Shown here: positions 1 through 8,090 of the stretch, in pieces | How positions within the stretch are numbered: the first letter of the stretch is position 1 | Layout: every line of letters starts with the position of its first letter | From: Palsa-948 sp964481195 | GTDB lineage: Bacteria; Bacteroidota; Bacteroidia; Palsa-948 | Reading direction: 5' to 3' | Assembly: GCA_964481195.1 (NCBI GenBank) | Contig: CAYZTB010000054.1 | Coordinates: 1 to 20,049 of the forward strand | DNA length: 20,049 nt | The notes under the pieces: model-generated | Databases searched by the model: none | What the model was told of the DNA's origin: nothing | The model's input: the letters and a program-made list of their open reading frames with translations, nothing else | Position numbers and translations under genes: made by a program

Positions 1-2
1 TT

Positions 3-1133
3 ATTGATCCTTTTATTGATAATATTGATAGGGCATCCCCAAATAATAACACTTTTATCTTTACCTTTAATTTACCATCAAAATATGTTAAGTCTGAAAA
101 AGGAATAATAGCTCCATATGGTAGTGTGGTTTTAAAAAATATAGTAAAAAAAATCTCTAAAAATGACCGAGTTTTTATTCATTGGTTCGAAAATGATGTA
201 ATGCAAGTTGTAGATGAGCTTGATTCGAAAGTTCCTATTTACATGATTTTTTGGGGTGGTGATTTTTTGTCGCAAGCAAAAATATTTGATGATTTTAATA
301 ATGACGTCCGTACTAAAAAATTAGTTAAAAGAAATGAGAGAAAAAAATTCTTTTATTGGACAAGGAATCCAATAAAATATTTGCACATGATTCCTGATTA
401 TTTACATTATATAAAGAAAAAGAAAAAAGAACAGAAAGAAGCGTTTGGTATCAGGAAAAAATTCTTAAGAAGATTGAATTATTTTTGCCATTGGAATGAA
501 TTGGATTTTGAAATAATCAAGCATGTGTATGACTGCTCTCCTACATTTATAACTTTCTTTGGTGGTTTGGGCTTAGAGAAAATTAGCGTGCCTTTAAAAA
601 ACACAAACAGTTGCACTTCAATTTGGTTAGGTAATTCCGATACAAATACCAATAATCATTTAGACGCTATTTATTTTTTGAAGAAATATAAGGATAATGG
701 TATTAAAATAATATGTCCTCTTAGTTATGGCGTTGATAGGCCGTACGGAGATTATGTTGATAATGAAGGCAGGAATATATTTGCTGATAATTGGGTGGCT
801 ATCAGAAGTTTTATGGCGTATGAAAAATATATTAATTTATTTGAAAGCGTAAATGTAGTTGTTATGTATCATAATAGAACTCAGGCTTCGGGCAATGTTA
901 TTGTTTTTATCAAAAAAGGAATCAAGGTTTTTCTTAAAAAACAGTCCTCCCTGTTTCAGTTTCTAGTAAATAATGGCATTACCGTTTTTGATTCCAACAC
1001 GATAAAGAATTTAGCATTTGAAGAATTCATAGAGCCATTAACTGCTGTGCAAACGAAAACAAATATTGAGATAATTTCAAATTTATTTTCAGAGAAGAAG
1101 CAGCGAGAATGCTATAATGAGATATTAAACTAG
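3..1133 (+). CDS. WecF-like (GT56) 4-amino-4,6-dideoxysugar glycosyltransferase, 5' end outside window
   Basis: The reading frame is open from the window's left edge to TAG at 1131-1133, giving 376 visible codons, so the true start lies upstream. The protein resembles the TDP-Fuc4NAc:lipid II transferase WecF/RffT (family GT56). Seen: FWGGDFL near visible residues 83-89, matching the WGAD segment of WecF; WLGNSDTNTNNH near 208-219, matching the diagnostic GNSGDRSNEH block; and a C-terminal NRTQASGN...GIKVFL segment near 291-309, matching the conserved RQQGIGT...GIP region. WecF works at the inner face of the cytoplasmic membrane, adding a 4-amino-4,6-dideoxy sugar to a lipid-linked precursor. 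A similar sugar donor is plausible here because a perosamine-synthase-like 4-aminotransferase lies at 10275-11393. The exact donor cannot be read from sequence. A 65-base AT-rich gap follows. Confidence 0.82.
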   Translation: MDPFIDNIDRASPNNNTFIFTFNLPSKYVKSEKGIIAPYGSVVLKNIVKKISKNDRVFIHWFENDVMQVVDELDSKVPIYMIFWGGDFLSQAKIFDDFNNDVRTKKLVKRNERKKFFYWTRNPIKYLHMIPDYLHYIKKKKKEQKEAFGIRKKFLRRLNYFCHWNELDFEIIKHVYDCSPTFITFFGGLGLEKISVPLKNTNSCTSIWLGNSDTNTNNHLDAIYFLKKYKDNGIKIICPLSYGVDRPYGDYVDNEGRNIFADNWVAIRSFMAYEKYINLFESVNVVVMYHNRTQASGNVIVFIKKGIKVFLKKQSSLFQFLVNNGITVFDSNTIKNLAFEEFIEPLTAVQTKTNIEIISNLFSEKKQRECYNEILN

Positions 1134-1198
1134 TATAATATATCTCTATTTTTTAAATAGCTATTAATCCAGAATTCTGATATTAATTATATTATTTT

Positions 1199-1819
1199 AT
1201 GATAAAAAAACTAATTTATAAAACTTTATCTTTTATTTTTTCTTCATCTTCCGGTAAGATTTTTATAAGATTATTATATTCTCCAAAAATCAAATTCAAC
1301 ATAGGTTCGGCCGGTGTAAGTATTGGTAAGGATTGGTTTTCAACAGATATTGATACCTTGAATGTTACCAAGAAAAGTGACTGGAGTAAATTATTATTTT
1401 TTTTGAAAGCAGATAATATTTTTGCAGAACACGTTTGGGAGCATCTTTCTGCTTCAGATACTGTTTTGGCAAATCATAATTGTTATAAGTTTTTGAAAAG
1501 TGGCAGTACGTTGAGGTTGGCAGTTCCCGATGGCTTTAATCCAGATAAGACCTACATCGAGTGGGTAAGGCCTGGTGGTAACGGGCCCGGTGCCGATGAT
1601 CATAAAATACTTTACAATTATAAATCAATGAAGGCTGCTTTGGAATCCATTGGATTTAAAGTGCAGCTGCTTGAATACTGGGACGAGCTGGGAAATTTTC
1701 ATTTTGTAGATTGGTCTGATGAAGCTGGGCGGGTAAGTCGTTCAAGGAGATTTGATTCAAGGAATATAGATGGGAAGTTAAATTATACATCATTAATTAT
1801 AGACGCTATAAAACCCTAA
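1199..1819 (+). CDS. Class I SAM-dependent methyltransferase (short form)
   Basis: This 206-residue protein has a compact class I methyltransferase fold. A glycine-bearing motif I is visible at residues 32-42 (KFNIGSAGVSI), with acidic SAM-ribose residues around 50-52 (STDID). AEHVWEHL at 76-83 is the usual post-motif segment of the 'predicted SAM-dependent methyltransferase' family found in polysaccharide loci, and LRLAVPDG at 105-112 forms the following strand. The C-terminal part has WDELGNFHF followed by an Arg/Ser-rich stretch typical of the family. The substrate is presumably a sugar hydroxyl or a sugar nucleotide, but this is inferred only from position. The stop overlaps the next start by one base (TAATG), so the two are probably translationally coupled. 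Confidence 0.75.
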   Translation: MIKKLIYKTLSFIFSSSSGKIFIRLLYSPKIKFNIGSAGVSIGKDWFSTDIDTLNVTKKSDWSKLLFFLKADNIFAEHVWEHLSASDTVLANHNCYKFLKSGSTLRLAVPDGFNPDKTYIEWVRPGGNGPGADDHKILYNYKSMKAALESIGFKVQLLEYWDELGNFHFVDWSDEAGRVSRSRRFDSRNIDGKLNYTSLIIDAIKP

Positions 1820-2757
1820 TGAAAGATTTAGCTCCTGTTGTTTTATTTGTTTACAATCGTCCTTTTCATACAATGCAGACTTTAGCAGCTCTTGAAAATA
1901 ATACTTTTGCTGATCAATCTATATTATTTGTTTTTTCGGATGGCCCTAAGGTTGACGCTTCGGAGGACGATTTAAATAAAATTATAGAAGTTAGAAAATT
2001 GATAAAAAGTAAAATGTGGTGTAAGGAGGTTCATCTAATTGAACGAGATAGTAATTTGGGATTAGCAGTTAATATTATCCAAGGCGTTACTGAGGTTGTA
2101 AATAAGTATGGTAAAGTAATAGTCTTAGAAGATGATATTGTAACGTCTTCATATTTTCTAAAATACATGAATGCTACGTTAATTGAATATGAAAAATTAG
2201 AAAAGGTAATGCACATAACTGGCCATAGTTTTCCTTTGTTGAATATTAAAGAGGATACTTATTTTCTTAAATATGTTTCTCCCTGGGGCTGGGGTACTTG
2301 GCGGGATAGATGGATGAAGTTTGAAAATAACTCGAAAGAATTATTGCGTAAATTACATATTATGAAGGACTTCTCCTTAGAAGATTATAATTCTAGATAT
2401 GGAAATGCATTTTATGAGCAATTATTAGCTAATATTGATGGAAAACTTAATACATGGGCTGTCAAGTGGCATACTTCTATTTACTTAAATAATGGACTTT
2501 GTTTGTTTCCTAGAAACTCATTGGTTCGTAACATTGGTTTTGATAATTCTGGGGAGAATTGCGGTGATCTTGAGCCAGTTTTTTCTGAAATTAGTAATTC
2601 AATGCCGGTTATTACTTCACTTTCACTAAAAGTGAATCAAATTGCACTGTTGTCTTTTGGGGAATATTATAATAACCTTATCAAGCCAGAGATTAAAAAT
2701 AGTTTAATAAAAAAAATATATGGGAGATTTCAATCAATATTTATGGGTAAAAAATAA
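1819..2757 (+). CDS. GT-A fold glycosyltransferase, GT2/GT13-like
   Basis: The 312-residue protein begins with a Rossmann-type strand (VVLFVYNRPFHT, residues 7-18). It continues with LFVFSDGPK (36-44), the acidic metal-binding motif LEDDIV (103-108) and the aromatic block YVSPWGWGTWRDRW (152-165). The 'YNRP ... SDGPK ... LEDD ... WGWGTW' pattern is characteristic of a bacterial GT-A subfamily related to GT2 and to GlcNAc-transferase-I-like GT13 enzymes. It would use a nucleotide sugar and a divalent metal at the cytoplasmic membrane. The donor sugar is unknown. It shares a one-base overlap with the upstream methyltransferase and ends seven bases before the next chosen start. Confidence 0.75.
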   Translation: MKDLAPVVLFVYNRPFHTMQTLAALENNTFADQSILFVFSDGPKVDASEDDLNKIIEVRKLIKSKMWCKEVHLIERDSNLGLAVNIIQGVTEVVNKYGKVIVLEDDIVTSSYFLKYMNATLIEYEKLEKVMHITGHSFPLLNIKEDTYFLKYVSPWGWGTWRDRWMKFENNSKELLRKLHIMKDFSLEDYNSRYGNAFYEQLLANIDGKLNTWAVKWHTSIYLNNGLCLFPRNSLVRNIGFDNSGENCGDLEPVFSEISNSMPVITSLSLKVNQIALLSFGEYYNNLIKPEIKNSLIKKIYGRFQSIFMGKK

Positions 2758-2764
2758 CCTTAAC

Positions 2765-3424
2765 ATGATTAAGTCGAATGTTTTAGAAATCGGCTCAAAA
2801 TTCTATGACACATCTACATTCAATGATTTTAGAAAATTGTGTTCTGATAAAGGTGTGGAATACGTGGGTGCTGACCTTAGTGAGGGAAAAAATGTGGATA
2901 TAGTATTAGATTTCACTTTAAGTTCATTGGCTGTTAATCAGAAGCTTAATCAAAAATTTAATACAGTTATATGTTGTTCTGTAATGGAACATGTTAAGGA
3001 TATTTTTGCATTTGCTAATAACGTATCTGAGATAGTTGAAGAAGATGGCGTGCTGTTTTTATCTGTTCCATTTACTTGGGAGTATCACGGATATCCAAAT
3101 GATTATTGGAGATTTACACCTGCAGCAGTAGAATATTTGTTTAAAGATTTTACTTTTCCAAACGAGTATAGAACAATATCGTCTCATATTCCAAATGACA
3201 TCAAGCCGCTCCATGAAAACCCTAATCATTTTTGCTATTCTACAATTCTCGAGGGGAGTCCAAATCCTGAGAAAGTAAAATCGAAGACTAATTTACTAAA
3301 GACGATTTATCATATATTTTTTAATAAAATAATTAATAGTGAGCAAATTTTATACAACAATATTAGAACTACACGATACTTTAGACCTAGTTGCATAAAT
3401 ATGGTTGGAATAAAAAGAAAATAG
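2765..3424 (+). CDS. Class I SAM-dependent methyltransferase (Methyltransf_11 type)
   Basis: The frame can be read from ATG 2720, but that start would overlap the upstream gene by 38 bases and add 15 residues unlike the family. ATG 2765, seven bases after the previous stop, puts the core strand right at the N-terminus (MIKSNVLEIGSKF) and gives 219 residues. Motif I is VLEIGSKF (6-13), the SAM-ribose acidic residue lies in YVGADLSEG (33-41), and NTVICCSVMEHV (66-77) is the motif II/post-I region. SVPFTWEYHGYPNDYWRFTP (100-119) closely resembles methyltransferases found next to glycosyltransferases in surface-polysaccharide loci. It probably methylates a sugar or a glycan end; the acceptor is unknown. 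Confidence 0.78.
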   Translation: MIKSNVLEIGSKFYDTSTFNDFRKLCSDKGVEYVGADLSEGKNVDIVLDFTLSSLAVNQKLNQKFNTVICCSVMEHVKDIFAFANNVSEIVEEDGVLFLSVPFTWEYHGYPNDYWRFTPAAVEYLFKDFTFPNEYRTISSHIPNDIKPLHENPNHFCYSTILEGSPNPEKVKSKTNLLKTIYHIFFNKIINSEQILYNNIRTTRYFRPSCINMVGIKRK

Positions 3425-3457
3425 TTTTTAAAAATCTAATAAACACACCATTAGGAT

Positions 3458-4261
3458 ATGAGTATTTTTAATTTTTTACGTAGTAGTTTTAATGAAAAGA
3501 AGATGTTAGATGGTCTTTCTAATGAAGAGTATAGTCGTTTAAAAACCTATCCCAGATTTACCCCTACTAATACAATTTTATTTGGAAATAAAATATCCAT
3601 GCCTGATGTTCCTACTTTTTTAAGTTCATTCGATGAAATATTTAATAAAGAGGTATATAAATTTATAGGAAATGACAAAAATATAACTATGCTTGATTGT
3701 GGTGCGAATATCGGCTTGGCTACCTTGTATATAAAAAGAAAATTTCCCAATTCGCATATTATTTCATTTGAACCAGACCCTCAAATATTTAATGCACTAC
3801 AGGAAAATGTTATTAATCAAAAATTATCAAATGTAGAGGTCAGAAACGAGGCAATTTCTAATAAAGAAACGAAATTGAATTTTTATTTAGAAGGAGGTCA
3901 TTCAGGTATGATTGTAGAAAACAATCTTTCTGAAAAAGTCATTGAAGTAAATGCAGTTCGGCTGAAAGATGTAATGATGCAATTTAACGAAATTACTTTT
4001 TTGAAAATTGATATTGAAGGTCATGAGAAAATTGTAATTCCTGATATAGCCTCAGAATTAGGAAAAGTGAAATATTTGTTTTTTGAATATCATTCTATAA
4101 TGGACGAAGTTCAGACACTTGATGAATTGCTTAGAGTAGTGAGAGACGCTGGTATGAAATACTATATTAAGGAGTCTGTTAATAAGCAGTTTCCTTTTGT
4201 TGATAGAGAAATCTTTCTTAAAATGGATTTAATTTTAAATATTTTTTGCTATCGTGATTAA
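3458..4261 (+). CDS. FkbM family methyltransferase
   Basis: This 267-residue protein carries the standard FkbM signature set. Motif I is MLDCGANIGLAT at residues 78-89, the adenosine-binding acidic motif is SFEPDP at 103-108, and the post-motif block is FLKIDIEGHE at 181-190. FkbM enzymes are SAM-dependent O-methyltransferases, named after macrolide tailoring and common in polysaccharide loci, where they are thought to methylate sugar hydroxyls. The length is normal for a single-domain FkbM protein with a roughly 70-residue N-terminal extension. It starts 33 bases after the upstream methyltransferase, placing two methyltransferases side by side. It is a distant paralogue of 7171-7986. Confidence 0.9.
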   Translation: MSIFNFLRSSFNEKKMLDGLSNEEYSRLKTYPRFTPTNTILFGNKISMPDVPTFLSSFDEIFNKEVYKFIGNDKNITMLDCGANIGLATLYIKRKFPNSHIISFEPDPQIFNALQENVINQKLSNVEVRNEAISNKETKLNFYLEGGHSGMIVENNLSEKVIEVNAVRLKDVMMQFNEITFLKIDIEGHEKIVIPDIASELGKVKYLFFEYHSIMDEVQTLDELLRVVRDAGMKYYIKESVNKQFPFVDREIFLKMDLILNIFCYRD

Positions 4262-4285
4262 TTCTTTAATACGCACCTATTTATT

Positions 4286-5122
4286 ATGAGTTGTGTTGTT
4301 TTGGTTCCCATATATAAAAATTTTGAAAAGCTTTCTGAAAATGAGATTTTGTCACTTGAGCAACTCCTTGTAGTTCTAAAGAATTATCCGATAGTTTTTA
4401 TTGGGCCTGAAAGGATTCAATATGATGTATATCTAAGTTTTTGTAGGGAAAGAGGGATTGTTGTAGCTGTTGAACTTTTTTCAAACAGTTTTTTTGATAA
4501 TGTTGTTGGGTATAATCTTTTATTACAAGAAAAGTTGTTTTATAAGAGGTTTTCTAGCTACCAATTTATGTTAATTTATCAATTAGATGCTTTTGTTTTT
4601 AGAGATGAGTTAGAGTTTTGGTGTTCTAAGAATTATGACTTTATTGGTGCGCCATGGTTCAAGGGATGGGATGAGCCTTCTGAGAAAGCAGAGATAATCG
4701 GTGTTGGTAATGGTGGATTATCCTTAAGAAAAACAAGTATGTTCCTTAAATTATTACGAAAAATACGATATTTGAAATTTCTACATAGACTGTATACTAG
4801 CTCGCATCTTAATAAATTGATTGAGTTTAGACATTTTTTATTGCCATTTAAAATGATAACTCAGCACTATTTTGACCATGAAGTCTTTGAGTCAATACTT
4901 AAAGGGAATCATTTAAATGAGGATTATTTTTGGGCTATTCAAATGCCTAAATGTTTTCATTTTATGAACATTGCTCCTATCAATGAAGCAATTAAATTTA
5001 GTTTTGAAGTTAACCCAAGACTTTTATATGACCTTAATAATAAAATGCTGCCTTTTGGATGCCATGCATGGGAGCGTTATGATGTAGAATTTTGGAAGGA
5101 GTTTACTCATATTAAGAAATAG
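4286..5122 (+). CDS. DUF5672 family protein, probable glycosyltransferase
   Basis: The 278-residue protein shows the conserved pattern of DUF5672: VVLVPIYK at the N-terminus (4-11), YQLDAFVF (98-105), YDFIGAPW (117-124) and VGNGGLSLRK (140-149). The YQLDAFV segment has the look of a GT-A acidic nucleotide-sugar/metal site, and GNGGLSLR resembles the acceptor-loop motif of GT-A enzymes. The family has little biochemical characterisation that I know of but is often found in bacterial glycan loci. Its position between an FkbM methyltransferase and a GT2 gene supports a transferase role, which remains an inference. A 56-base gap holding an inverted repeat (5133-5161) follows. Confidence 0.72.
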   Translation: MSCVVLVPIYKNFEKLSENEILSLEQLLVVLKNYPIVFIGPERIQYDVYLSFCRERGIVVAVELFSNSFFDNVVGYNLLLQEKLFYKRFSSYQFMLIYQLDAFVFRDELEFWCSKNYDFIGAPWFKGWDEPSEKAEIIGVGNGGLSLRKTSMFLKLLRKIRYLKFLHRLYTSSHLNKLIEFRHFLLPFKMITQHYFDHEVFESILKGNHLNEDYFWAIQMPKCFHFMNIAPINEAIKFSFEVNPRLLYDLNNKMLPFGCHAWERYDVEFWKEFTHIKK

Positions 5123-5132
5123 AGATTTTTTT

Positions 5133-5161
5133 TACATAGAAGTATATCTTACTTTTATGTA
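5133..5161 (+). other. Inverted repeat / potential RNA stem-loop between two genes
   Basis: The arms acatagaagta (5134-5144) and tacttttatgt (5150-5160) are complementary except for one position that can form a G-U wobble. One further T-A pair (5133/5161) extends the stem to 12 pairs around a five-base loop (tatct). The T run lies before the hairpin, not after it, so this is not a standard + strand terminator. It could be a processing or stability element in the polycistronic RNA, or chance in AT-rich DNA. Confidence 0.3.
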
Positions 5162-5178
5162 CAAGACAACAAAATAAC

Positions 5179-6015
5179 ATGAATAGTAAAATATCTGTCA
5201 TCACTCCATCTTTAAATTCTTCTAAATACATTGAAGAAGCTATTAAGAGCGTAATGGAGCAGGGTTATGATAGCTATGAGCACATTATTGTTGATGCGGG
5301 GTCTAAGGATGGCACGATTGATATATTGAAGAAATATGCTCACCTAAAATGGGTGTCGGAACCCGATAAAGGCCAGTCGGATGCAATTAATAAAGGCTTT
5401 GCAATGTCTACCGGAGATATAATAGTCAGTTTAAATGCGGATGATTATTTTGAGAAAGGTGCATTTGAATATGCAAAGGCAGGTTTAGCAAACGAATGTG
5501 ATGTCATATTTGGAAAAGTTAAGGTGCTATTGCAGGATGGAGGCTATTTGATAAATGACCCTAATATTAAATTTGAAAAAATGTTAAGATGGTGGGAGTC
5601 TGATGCTTATTCTTATAACGCATCAGGATATTTCTATAAACGTAAGGTTCAAATGCAGATACCGTTTGATATAACAGATCATTATTGTATGGACTTGAAG
5701 TTTCTTTTAGAAGCTTCTAAAGTATTTACCTTCCAAAAAGTGGATCATATTTTTGGAATTTTTAGATTGTTAGCAGATTCAAAAACAGGGAAGCACGTGT
5801 CTGATCTGAATCATTTAGGTCGAATCATGAGTTTTTGTGACGAGTATGTGAAGGAAATGGATGTTACGTATGCGAAAAAGTATTTTTTTGATAAGGATAA
5901 CTATATGTCAGCAAGAAAAAAGGAGGCGGCAATTGAAGTTGCATCTAATACAGGCATAAAAAAGTTGTTACGTTTTTTATCAAAATCTGCTAGTAAAATA
6001 CGGCATACTAAATAA
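5179..6015 (+). CDS. Family 2 glycosyltransferase (WcaA-like)
   Basis: This is a 278-residue GT-A enzyme of family GT2. SVITPSLN (6-13) begins the nucleotide-binding fold, and VDAGSKDGT (38-46) is the usual 'DGSxDGT' motif in the variant seen in colanic-acid-type WcaA-like transferases. GQSDAINKGF (65-74) and the DxD-type LNADD (85-89) follow. The C-terminal third is helical, with a basic end that may associate with the membrane. It would transfer a sugar from a nucleotide donor to the lipid-linked repeat unit in the cytoplasm. The donor cannot be assigned. It ends 27 bases before the next GT2 gene. Confidence 0.88.
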   Translation: MNSKISVITPSLNSSKYIEEAIKSVMEQGYDSYEHIIVDAGSKDGTIDILKKYAHLKWVSEPDKGQSDAINKGFAMSTGDIIVSLNADDYFEKGAFEYAKAGLANECDVIFGKVKVLLQDGGYLINDPNIKFEKMLRWWESDAYSYNASGYFYKRKVQMQIPFDITDHYCMDLKFLLEASKVFTFQKVDHIFGIFRLLADSKTGKHVSDLNHLGRIMSFCDEYVKEMDVTYAKKYFFDKDNYMSARKKEAAIEVASNTGIKKLLRFLSKSASKIRHTK

Positions 6016-6042
6016 ACTAAAACGAACTTTATAAATTATCTT

Positions 6043-7101
6043 GTGGATGTATCTGTAATCATACCAACATTAAATCGTAGCGAGTTGCTTTTAAAAACTC
6101 TTTATTCGCTTTCGATGCTAGACTATCCTAAAGATAAGTTTGAAATAATTGTAGTGGACAATAATTCTACTGATGAGACCGAAATTGTTACTAAAAAATT
6201 TATTGAGAATAATAATAAACTAAACGTCTCATATTATTTGGACACAACTCCAGGTATGTTGTCTGGGCGCCATAAAGGGGCTGATGTAGCCAAAGGCGAA
6301 GTATTAACTTTTATAGACGATGATGTGAAGGTTTCTGTTACTTGGATGGCAGCTATCATGGATGCTTTTCGTAAATATGAAGATGTGGATCTGGTTACTG
6401 GTCCTTGTTTGCCAGAGTATGAAGTTCCTCCACCAAATTGGTTAAAAGAGTTTTGGACGCCAGCATATCAAGGAAGAATTTGTGGCTGGTTAAGTCTAAT
6501 GGATTTAGGTGATAAGGAAATATTCATTAGCCCTACTTATGTGTGGGGACTTAATTATTCTATTCGAAAGAAAACGCTATATCATTTAGGTGGCTTTCAT
6601 CCAGATTGCGTGCCTCCAAACTTCCAGCAATTTCAAGGCGATGGCGAAACAGGCTTGTCTCATAAAGCAATCAAGCTAGCTTATAAGGCATTATATAATC
6701 CAAATGTAAAATTACATCACTATATAAACAAAGAGCGGTTAACAATTCCTTATTTTGAAAAACGAGCATACTATCAGGGAGTTGCTAATTCATATACCCA
6801 TTGCAGGCATCAAAATAATTTGCAAAAAGACACTACAAGTAGTGCTCCTATATTGAGTGAAAAGAAAAATAAAACTGTTCTAGGTAAGATGTCATATCAC
6901 CTGATGCAGCTTCTAAAGCACGGGAAAAATATTGTATTTTCGTCATCAACATCGGAGATTAATGCAATTAAGAAATTGCTTGATAAAAAACAAAAGGAAG
7001 GATTTGATTTTCATCAAAAAGAGTTTAAAGAAAATGAAGTAATAAGAAATTGGGTGTTAAAAGAGGACTATTGGGATTATAAGTTGCCTGTAATAGCATA
7101 A
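6043..7101 (+). CDS. Family 2 glycosyltransferase
   Basis: The gene starts with GTG at 6043. No in-frame ATG exists between the upstream in-frame stop at 6013 and the start of the catalytic fold (VSVIIPTLNR, residues 3-12). The 352-residue protein has the GT2 set VVDNNSTDET (37-46), the metal-binding FIDDDV (90-95) and a later acidic/acceptor motif GDGETGLS (199-206), followed by a conserved HH pair (225-226). The last 15 residues (WVLKEDYWDYKLPVIA region) are also present as a fragment at 8087-8134, so a homologue of this gene once lay downstream. The GT2 assignment is firm; the sugar is unknown. Confidence 0.88.
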   Translation: MDVSVIIPTLNRSELLLKTLYSLSMLDYPKDKFEIIVVDNNSTDETEIVTKKFIENNNKLNVSYYLDTTPGMLSGRHKGADVAKGEVLTFIDDDVKVSVTWMAAIMDAFRKYEDVDLVTGPCLPEYEVPPPNWLKEFWTPAYQGRICGWLSLMDLGDKEIFISPTYVWGLNYSIRKKTLYHLGGFHPDCVPPNFQQFQGDGETGLSHKAIKLAYKALYNPNVKLHHYINKERLTIPYFEKRAYYQGVANSYTHCRHQNNLQKDTTSSAPILSEKKNKTVLGKMSYHLMQLLKHGKNIVFSSSTSEINAIKKLLDKKQKEGFDFHQKEFKENEVIRNWVLKEDYWDYKLPVIA

Positions 7102-7170
7102 AATTTATCAATGGATTATTTACTTTTGTCCGATTTTTTTAAACCATCAGGACTATAAATTATTTGTAAT

Positions 7171-7986
7171 ATGAAAAAGTTGATACATAAAGTATTTAAT
7201 TCATTGGGATTTGAAATAAAACGAGTGGGAGAGGCTAAGCTACAGGATAGAAAATATTCTTTCAGACCGTATTTTATTGAAAAAAATGTAGAAGGAGTAG
7301 ATTTTAAATTTTTTGTAGGAGATACCGATGGGATGGAGTGGTACCACACTGGGGCAACAGATCCGGTATGGATCGAAATGAGATTTATTAAGGATAAAAT
7401 TATCTCTGAAGGTGATACAGTAGTTGAATGTGGGTCTCATCATGGATGTACTACGGTTGTGCTTTCTGATTGGGTTGGAAAAAAAGGACGTGTGCTTTCT
7501 TTTGAGCCAAATCCCGTAAATTTCGAGATATTGAAAATTAATCTTTCCATCAATGGCATTCAAAATGTAGAACCTTTTAATATAGCTGTTGGAGCGGAAA
7601 ACGGAGAGGTGGACATAGATATTTCCTCATCAAATTCATATGTGCTCAGGAATACTGTTTCTGTGAAAACATCAAAAGTGAAGTTAATTAATATTGATTC
7701 TTTGCTAGACAGTAATCCCGATGTATTAAAAATTGATGTTGAAGGTTTTGAAAAGGAAGTGTTGGCAGGCGCTGTTAAATTGCTCAGAAAAAAACCTAAA
7801 TTAGCCATAGAAATTCACCCGGAGATGTTTGAAAAATACAATACATCTATAAAGGAAATATTTGATATTATTAACAGGGATAATTACAATTTTTGGGTGC
7901 AATGGGATGATGAGAAACAACCATGCCCATATAACTTTGAAAAGGAAATAAATAGCCGTGTTCACTTATTTGCCATTCCTAAATAG
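7171..7986 (+). CDS. FkbM family methyltransferase
   Basis: This 271-residue protein is the second clear FkbM enzyme. Motif I is VVECGSHHGCTT (84-95), with the usual GANxG replaced by GSHHG. The acidic motif is SFEPNP (110-115) and the post-motif block is VLKIDVEGFE (185-194). It should bind SAM and methylate a hydroxyl on a sugar or glycan. The N-terminal 60 or so residues are typical of FkbM proteins next to glycosyltransferases. The gap before it (7102-7170) contains a lone TAnnTTTG match at 7121-7128 without a matching upstream box, too weak to call a promoter. The gap after it is the scar region. Confidence 0.88.
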   Translation: MKKLIHKVFNSLGFEIKRVGEAKLQDRKYSFRPYFIEKNVEGVDFKFFVGDTDGMEWYHTGATDPVWIEMRFIKDKIISEGDTVVECGSHHGCTTVVLSDWVGKKGRVLSFEPNPVNFEILKINLSINGIQNVEPFNIAVGAENGEVDIDISSSNSYVLRNTVSVKTSKVKLINIDSLLDSNPDVLKIDVEGFEKEVLAGAVKLLRKKPKLAIEIHPEMFEKYNTSIKEIFDIINRDNYNFWVQWDDEKQPCPYNFEKEINSRVHLFAIPK

Positions 7987-8015
7987 TTGGCCGGATTATT
8001 CCTAAGTTTGTCTCT

Positions 8016-8090
8016 ATGAATATTAAAAAAAATGAAAATGAATCGGGTGTTTTAGCTATAATAATTTATAGCAGGTTTAAAGAAAATGGG
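8016..8090 (+). pseudogene. 5' fragment of a second cupin gene (homologous to the gene at 9095)
   Basis: An ATG 29 bases after the FkbM stop opens a short frame ending at TAA 8094-8096. Its residues include VLAIIIYSRFKENG, which align with LLAILIRTGFVKEG at the N-terminus of the intact cupin at 9095. Over the first 24 residues I count about ten identities (M, I, K, E, L, A, I, I, F, G). After this point the similarity stops and the DNA turns into a GT2 gene tail. The simplest reading is that a cupin gene lost everything beyond its first 25 codons. The match is short, so a spurious frame cannot be excluded. Confidence 0.42.

Noticed and set aside
126..128. GTG as the start of the WecF-like gene
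   Set aside because: The frame is open all the way to the left edge, and WecF-family proteins have more sequence before this point, so the gene is simply cut by the window.
2031..2216. Minus-strand open frames inside + strand genes (for example here, 7240-7563, 9958-10287, 12880-13233 and 18198-18446)
   Set aside because: They lie opposite well-supported genes, have no recognisable motifs and are expected from base composition.
2720..2722. ATG 2720 as the start of the second class I methyltransferase
   Set aside because: It would overlap the upstream gene by 38 bases and add 15 residues before the core strand. ATG 2765 gives a normal junction.
7121..7128. TACTTTTG as a promoter -7 box before the second FkbM gene
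   Set aside because: No TTG lies at the proper upstream distance, and isolated TAnnTTTG matches are expected by chance in AT-rich gaps.
7111..7158. Short ATG frame reading MDYLLLSDFFKPSGL
   Set aside because: It has 15 codons, no similarity to anything in the window and no recognisable family. It is most likely chance.
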